Both the position numbers and the translations under genes were made by a program. Under the pieces are notes generated by a model. The model worked only from the letters and a program-made list of their open reading frames with translations, searched no databases and had not been told where the DNA came from. Positions 58,518 through 64,000 of a stretch of DNA of 64,000 nucleotides are shown here, piece after piece. Position 1 is the stretch's first letter. Every line of letters begins with the position of its first letter. The stretch comes from Patiria pectinifera (Eukaryota; Echinodermata; Asteroidea; Valvatida; Asterinidae), in contig CM057129.1 of assembly GCA_029964075.1 (NCBI GenBank), positions 10,841,430 to 10,905,429 of the forward strand, read 5' to 3'.

Positions 58518-61500
58518 GTGAGTTTTTGATACAATCTTTTACGATAATTCTTCCAACTTTGGGATTGATCTTTGATTTATGATATTGACAAAAATGTGCT
58601 TATAGCCAAAACAGTGCGCTGTAAATATTTCCGACCATGATGATCCCGTTTCCATACGATAACTCGATAACTTATCGATAGGTGTTTGAATAATCACCAG
58701 ATATTATAATGTATATAAGGCCCCCAAAAAAGTCTCGGGTTTCTGGTATGGAGCTTGCCCAAAAAGTGATGCGGCGAGTTTTGTTTTTGTTTTTTTGTTA
58801 CCGGTTTGTTTTTTTGCTTCAAATGTCGGCTGATGACTGCAAATGGTGCCCGACTAAACTTAGTGCAAATATTATGGGAGACTAGAGAGGCCACATAAAG
58901 CTTTTTCTCGATCATAACCCCATCTAAGAACACGTTTAATTGTGCAGCAGCAGGATTCTAGTCGAACCAGTGAATTTGGCGGTTTTGAGACATCATCTTT
59001 CATTGAAAAAAAAATATCATTTTGCCGACGCGCATGGCTACAGCGACGCGAGCGCATACCAGAAACCGGAGACTTTTTTTGGGGGGGGGGGGGCTAATGT
59101 AGCTGAATTAGTTCTTAGTCTGAACAGTTGCTGCAGATTCATACCAACATATTGAGAGGCCAAAGTGTCAGGCAATAACAGCTAAGAGCAAACTAATCAG
59201 GGTTTTTATTTTATTTGTTCGGAATAAGAAATTCCTGTCTGACGATATTATCGCTGCTACTTCCAAGGTGCACTCTCAACAAACAATTGTTCACAATTCT
59301 GACTGATTTCTCTAGGTCTTAGAAACTTACTTGAATTCTTGTCGCTACCGATAGCTCACCAAAAAATTCATGGAAGTTTTATAGTTTTTATTGCCATTTA
59401 GGTTCGCCAGTTTTCCAGTCAAACCTGGCTGAAGGTTTTCAATAGCGTATTACATGAAGTTCCATATATATTGTTATTGAGGTTCACGCACTTGCACAAT
59501 ATTTCAGATGATAAATTAAAACCTTTTTTTCTTGTTAAAAGAAAGAAATCTTGCAAAAGTTCGACACTTGACCCATAATATCGGTATGACCATTCACCCC
59601 CTTGATTTCTTGCTAGTTTTCCCTGTTTATTGTATCAAACATATAATCCCGATGCTATGCGCTCATCTTTTTTTCCGGCAATCACTCTGACTTATTCAGG
59701 ATAAAAGGTTATGCGGAAGTTGACCACGGAAGAACGTATAAAGGAAATCGGGACATCTCAAACATCCTGTTCTATGTTGTGTTATTGAAAACTGGGATAA
59801 TCTCAATACCTTTTGGACTTTGTTTTTAAACTGTGTCATTTCAATAGTTCACAGTGCGCCATTCCGGTTTGATCACTTTGCACGTATAGGCCTGAGCGTT
59901 ACTTTTCAGCATTGCGTGATAAAAGTGTCACTGGTCAGAATAGATTCGAGGGCGCACATACGAAAGGACCGGATCATGATCACACATTTTATTTAAGTTC
60001 AAATTGCTTTATTTAGCTGGATTCATTTCTAGGAATCATGTAAATAGTTGATGTTTGTATAAATTATTCGGGCCGTCTGTTCTGCTGTCCGACTTCAACG
60101 TTTGAAGCTCCAGCTTTCAGAATAATTCACTTTGCATTTAGGGTTCCACTGATTCTGTTAAATATCTTTTTGAAAAAGCAATCTTTTTAATGTTTAAGGT
60201 GTGCAATAATAGTACAGATTTTCGAAAACCCTCAAGATTTTCAGAGACACAGTCATGGTTGACAAACAGATGGTGGTTGATGCTAATAGCCAAACAGGTG
60301 CGCTGATTTCCCACCATCAGGGAAACAATTCTTTTTGTAACGACTGTAACTTAACTGCGGTGGCCCACCTGTAATATTTCCGCCACTATACTTCACTGGT
60401 ATGAGATCGGTTTTCCATTTCAATGCAGAAAATAACTCAATAACTCATATTTAAAAGCCAGCAATCTGCTCACGTGTTGATGAAATCTTTCGTGATAAAA
60501 TTCAAGAACATTATATCAAGTGAGTAGTTCTTATTGTACATTTTCTCTCAATTTAGCGTTACAATAGCATAGTATTTTGGTGGAAGACTGTTTTTGTTTA
60601 TGCACCGATAACGTTTTGGTCACTATTACAAACAGGAAACGTCGTTCGATTCAAAACAAAAGTGCAAAAGTGATATTAAAAGAAGTGAGTGATCCCCCTC
60701 CCCTACAACCACCGTCAAACCGTGACAAATGGCCAATCGTTGCTTAGAAATCCTGCTTGAAGCATCAATATTATTAAAAGACCATCATGTAGTATTTCCG
60801 GCTGAATTCGTTCAATTCAAATTTAATTGTGTTCATAAAAACAGTTTTGCTAATTCCTAAATCACTCAATGTCGTTCTCAGACATGCAATTTTAATATGA
60901 AGCCTGTCAATTTAGATTTTGCATCTTTCTCTTTAGAAAGGCAGATTACTCGTCATATCGTCACCATGTTCTCCGGGGAAAAAAATAGTTTCATTTTTGT
61001 GTAAGCCTACATACAATTTTCAAACTAAAAAAAATAAATATCAAAAATCAGAGAACTAAAAGAAATAAAAGAAAGATACAGATATCAAAGGTTGCATACT
61101 TCATTAACCGTCAATCGTATTGGCGAAAGAAATTGGATTGACTTTCAGTATTTTTTTTCTATTATCTTTTTACTTCCACATGGTGATTAAAAATATTTAA
61201 CAGGTCAATAAAATAAAAAAAATTCTGTCCTTTTTCGTGAGAGGCCGATTTTTGGGCGAGTGCTAAAAAGTTCATTCTTTCTGTCACTTAATAGACACTT
61301 AACAATAAATTGTTACTGATATGCACGTTTCATGATTTCTTCCCTGACATTTAAAAAAAAACACGTTTCAAAACATCATGTCATTTTATACCTTGTTTTA
61401 ACACTGCCACATAATATCTTCAAGGGCGGATCCAGAGAGTTTATTGCCGGGCAAAGTTTGTGCCGGGAGAATGGGTGAAGATGGAAGGGCTCTCTCAATC

Positions 61501-61636
61501 GCCATTTGCCCTTTTTAATAAATATTCGGTCAAAGTGAAAAAAACACCTCAAAATTATATTAAAATCAATGAATAAAGTATTTCTTTCTTAAATCAAGCA
61601 TAAACGTTACCGGTTTTTTTGTTTATTATTTTTCAG
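58518..61636. other. Leader intron of copy 5
   Basis: Shares blocks with the other leader introns but has its own foldback insertion (58719-59093) and a stretch from about 60120 to 60900 with no match elsewhere in the window, in which I see nothing recognisable. The part just before exon 2 is shortened relative to units A and C. Confidence 0.5.
58719..59093. mobile_element. Foldback DNA element with about 35-bp TIRs
   Basis: The left end (CCCCCAAAAAAGTCTC then GGTTTCTGGTATG) and the right end (CATACCAGAAACC then GAGACTTTTTTT and a 13-base G run) are inverted repeats with few mismatches. Unit A lacks it (13745-13790). The interior has no gene. Confidence 0.65.
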
Positions 61637-61704
61637 CCTACAGTGAATTCCTTCTGATCTCTTCTTGGACCTGATCTTCAAGACTTCAAGAGCGAACCAT
61701 CGAG
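61637..61704 (+). other. Leader exon 2 of copy 5 (5' UTR)
   Basis: 68 bp, same borders as before copies 2 and 4. Confidence 0.45.
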
Positions 61705-61855
61705 GTCGGTGTGGTGATGTTTATTAATTGATTCTGTCATGACAGTGGAAAGGGCGCGCCGTCCCCATAAAAAACCTAATATAATTCGGTCTCCTTTCCT
61801 AATTTATATCAGCGGGCAAAAATAATGACAAGCCCGATAATGTGGATTGCCCGCA

Positions 61856-61869
61856 GTTGCCGTGGAAAC
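61856..61869 (+). promoter_or_regulatory. Degenerate X-box upstream of copy 5
   Basis: GTTGCCGTGGAAAC, two changes from the perfect palindrome of copy 4, followed by GATTAAAAAA. Confidence 0.3.
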
Positions 61870-62098
61870 CGATTAAAAAACACCTTTTCATATAATGTTA
61901 GCCCCTTGCCCCCGGATAGGCCACTGTCATCACGCCGAACACATTCTCTGAATAATGATTCCTCCAAAATTATTATGAAGTCACACGTGTCTCTAAGACA
62001 ACCTCTTCAGTGTATGTAACATCATAATGCCTATTTCTTATTGCTTATTGACTTTGTTTTTAGTGCTATATATAGGCTCTGTGTTGTTTACTTTACAG

Positions 62099-62935
62099 AT
62101 GAAGATCTGTGTTGCGTTCATTCTGTCAATCGCCCTCCTTCTTGGTAACTCTGTCAAGCTCCGAGCTTCCGTTACTGGGCCGGTTCCCTCGGACGGTGAT
62201 GGTCCTGCGTCTCAGGTGTGTAAGCAGTGCTGCCAGGGACCTGCTGCAACACCCGGCATACCAGGTCTGCCTGGACCAGCAGGACCGATGGGGCCGTACG
62301 GTCAGCCGGGGTCAAAGGGCGATGCAGGTCAGCAAGGTCAAAAAGGTGATATTGGACAAATTGGACCAATGGGTGAGCGGGGAGCACCTGGGAACACTGG
62401 GTCTAAAGGTGATGATGGGATTGGTCTGCCCGGAAAGATAGGTCCGAGAGGCCCACCTGGTCCTGTTGGAGCAATCGGTCAGGTTGGTGTCAAAGGTCAG
62501 AAGGGTGAGCCAGGGGAGACACCAGACGACTCCAACCAGCGAGTGGCATTCACCGTGGTGAGGACGAGCCACTCGGATACCTCTACGAGTCACGACACCC
62601 GTTTGCCCTTCCAGCAGACCGAGACGCTTCTGCCGGGTACCAGTTTCGATCTCGAGACCGGTACGTTCACCTGTGGCGTGTCGGGTACCTACGTGTTTAC
62701 GTTTTCTGTCCTTGAGTATGGCAACACCGGTAGGCTTGACATCCATCTGGTTAAAAACAACTACCATGTGATCAGTACCCATAGTACATCAAATCACCGT
62801 GGTCAGGTATCTGGGAGTGCGGTGCTGGTTCTGCAGCGAGGAGACACGGTGTATCTTACCGTGTACGGTCGAGCGTATGGTTCTTCGACCTATCACTACA
62901 CCTCATTCAGCGGCTTCCTCCTTTTCTCCGAATAA
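62099..62935 (+). CDS. Secreted collagen-like C1q-domain protein, copy 5
   Basis: 278 residues, intact. Signal peptide [15 protein letters not shown]; cluster VCKQCC. The stalk has one extra triplet (GQK, in [10 protein letters not shown]), giving 18+GI+11. In the C1q domain Cys192 is kept in [13 protein letters not shown], but the VPG turn is VSG. Loop residues differ strongly from the other copies ([38 protein letters not shown]). It ends FLLFSE with AATAAA overlapping the stop. The start is the ATG after the acceptor TTTACTTTACAG. An in-frame ATG at 62027 would add 24 hydrophobic residues, but this lies in sequence I read as intron. Confidence 0.93.
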   Translation: MKICVAFILSIALLLGNSVKLRASVTGPVPSDGDGPASQVCKQCCQGPAATPGIPGLPGPAGPMGPYGQPGSKGDAGQQGQKGDIGQIGPMGERGAPGNTGSKGDDGIGLPGKIGPRGPPGPVGAIGQVGVKGQKGEPGETPDDSNQRVAFTVVRTSHSDTSTSHDTRLPFQQTETLLPGTSFDLETGTFTCGVSGTYVFTFSVLEYGNTGRLDIHLVKNNYHVISTHSTSNHRGQVSGSAVLVLQRGDTVYLTVYGRAYGSSTYHYTSFSGFLLFSE

Positions 62936-64000
62936 ATAAATAATCACATTGCATGAATTTACAGGAGCAGTGCTGCAAGTATTTGTTACGCTTTCAATTT
63001 TGCCAAAACATTAACCAATGAAATAAAAGAAGAAAAAAAGTTCAATGTCATCATAAGAAAGATAATCGACTCTTAATACATGTATAAATAAAAGTATCAA
63101 CACTACATAAAGAAACAGTATATTAAAGATAAGTTTAAAATATAACTTTTTAAAATAATTGTTTTTAGTTGCGGTGAAATACCCCTCCAAATTCATTATT
63201 TTTTCTCAAATTACGTGGAAGTCTGTTCCACAGATGCATAGATGGTAAAAGCACGGTCACCGTATGCCTTGCCAGGCGTTGGTACGAACTTTAGGAAGGT
63301 TGAACTTAACCCCGTCACAGCTTTTAGTGCAAATGTTACACGCAATGATAGTTGCTTTATGAGGTACTGCAGTGCTGACTCGCCAGGGCGGATAATTTTG
63401 AAAGTAACACAGAATCTTGACTTCAATCCGCCCGGTAACCGAGAGCCAATGTTGTTCCTGAAGTATGGGTGTCATGTCTGCATGATGACCCTTCCTTCTG
63501 AATATATGTTGTGATTTCTTAAACTGGTAATCTTATGAAAACAAAGTAAACTGTTACAATAATCTGTCTGGGAAGAAACATTTACATGTATTAACAAAAT
63601 AATGTGGTTTTTTTTTCATTTGCATTGCGCATACCGTATACAGCAATAGATCAAATGAAATCGGGTGATATCATTTATTTATCCTCCGAAAGATTTTTGT
63701 GCTTCTTCTTCAAAAAAACCCAAGAGTTCCAATTGCACCACAGTGAACCAAGAACTCTCCACTTTCGTTAAACAGTTTATTTTGTATCCCACGGTATACA
63801 TGTGTAATTTGGTTTTTGTTTTACGTTGGAAGTTGAGTTTTAGAGCTTTCACTATGATGAAATTGTTTACGATTTAATGGAATTTGAGTTTATAATGTGA
63901 CACTATAATCAGCAAATTACGCAGTTATGTTTCTATGATTATATGTGATTAAAGAAACGTTTTTTCAAGTATACATTTGAGGATATTGCTCTGTTTAACA
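62936..64000. repeat. Alpha block, copy E (3' flank of copy 5)
   Basis: Matches the start of the 3' flank of copies 1 and 4 (for example CAGGAGCAGTGCTGC near 62962 and TTTCACTATGATGAAATTG near 63845). It runs off the window end, so the array very likely continues to the right. Confidence 0.65.
63170..63480 (-). mobile_element. LINE relic, unit E (best preserved)
   Basis: Minus strand: FVPTPGKAYGDRAFTIYAS in one frame, then LWNRLPRNLRK in another. This is the classic C-terminal tail of CR1/jockey-type LINE reverse transcriptases. A frameshift separates the two halves, and nothing of the catalytic domain is present. Confidence 0.5.

Noticed and set aside
1-64000. CRISPR arrays, bacterial operons or plasmid features
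   Set aside because: No spacer-repeat arrays, Shine-Dalgarno-led gene runs or bacterial genes; the window is clearly animal DNA.

Overview
This window looks like animal nuclear DNA: AT-rich, repeat-dense, with spliced non-coding leader exons, tRNA-derived SINEs, LINE relics, several DNA transposons and a Ngaro-type tyrosine-recombinase retroelement. The host genes are a tandem family of secreted collagen-like proteins with a C1q head domain. Together these suggest a marine invertebrate, most likely a deuterostome (echinoderm, amphioxus or hemichordate). No species-diagnostic gene is present, so the assignment is an inference.

Layout. Five members of one C1q/collagen gene family lie on the + strand. 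Copy 1 is only the 3' end (1-303). Copy 2 (18361-19197), copy 3 (36937-37764) and copy 5 (62099-62935) are intact. Copy 4 (51829-52634) is broken by a 28-bp deletion. The DNA between them consists of diverged copies of the same duplication unit: a 3'-flank block (alpha), a block rich in SINEs and simple repeats (beta), a conserved promoter with a non-coding exon 1 ending in a strong splice donor, a 3.6-6.9 kb leader intron, a 68-bp second leader exon (before copies 2, 4 and 5 only), and a coding exon whose ATG directly follows a splice acceptor. Units differ mostly by which mobile elements landed in them and by local deletions and duplications.

Mobile elements by unit. Unit A (304-18360): a hAT-like element with an 8-bp target duplication (5128-6755), a 4.1-kb inverted-repeat transposon (7269-11357) carrying a spliced minus-strand gene, a 0.6-kb GC-rich foldback element inside an intron of that gene (9480-10090), and a fragment of a Ngaro-like element (15372-16918). 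Unit B (19198-36936): an almost whole, young Ngaro element (19322-26160) at a junction where about 4 kb of alpha block is absent, plus internal block duplications. Unit C (37765-51828): a second Ngaro-related fragment flanked by a 26-bp direct repeat (40534-41521), a C/G-run-rich element (about 42246-42756) and a TTAA-flanked piggyBac-like MITE (50107-50553). Unit D (52635-62098): a 187-bp insertion with a 12-bp target duplication (55003-55189) and a foldback element (58719-59093).

How it works together. The intact genes encode a signal peptide, a short cysteine cluster, about 28 Gly-X-Y triplets with one fixed interruption, and a C1q domain: the architecture of oligomeric secreted recognition proteins (C1q/CTRP-like). 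Differences between copies concentrate in the surface-loop part of the C1q domain, while the collagen stalk and linker are nearly constant. This fits a birth-and-death array of recognition molecules driven from a shared, duplicated promoter.
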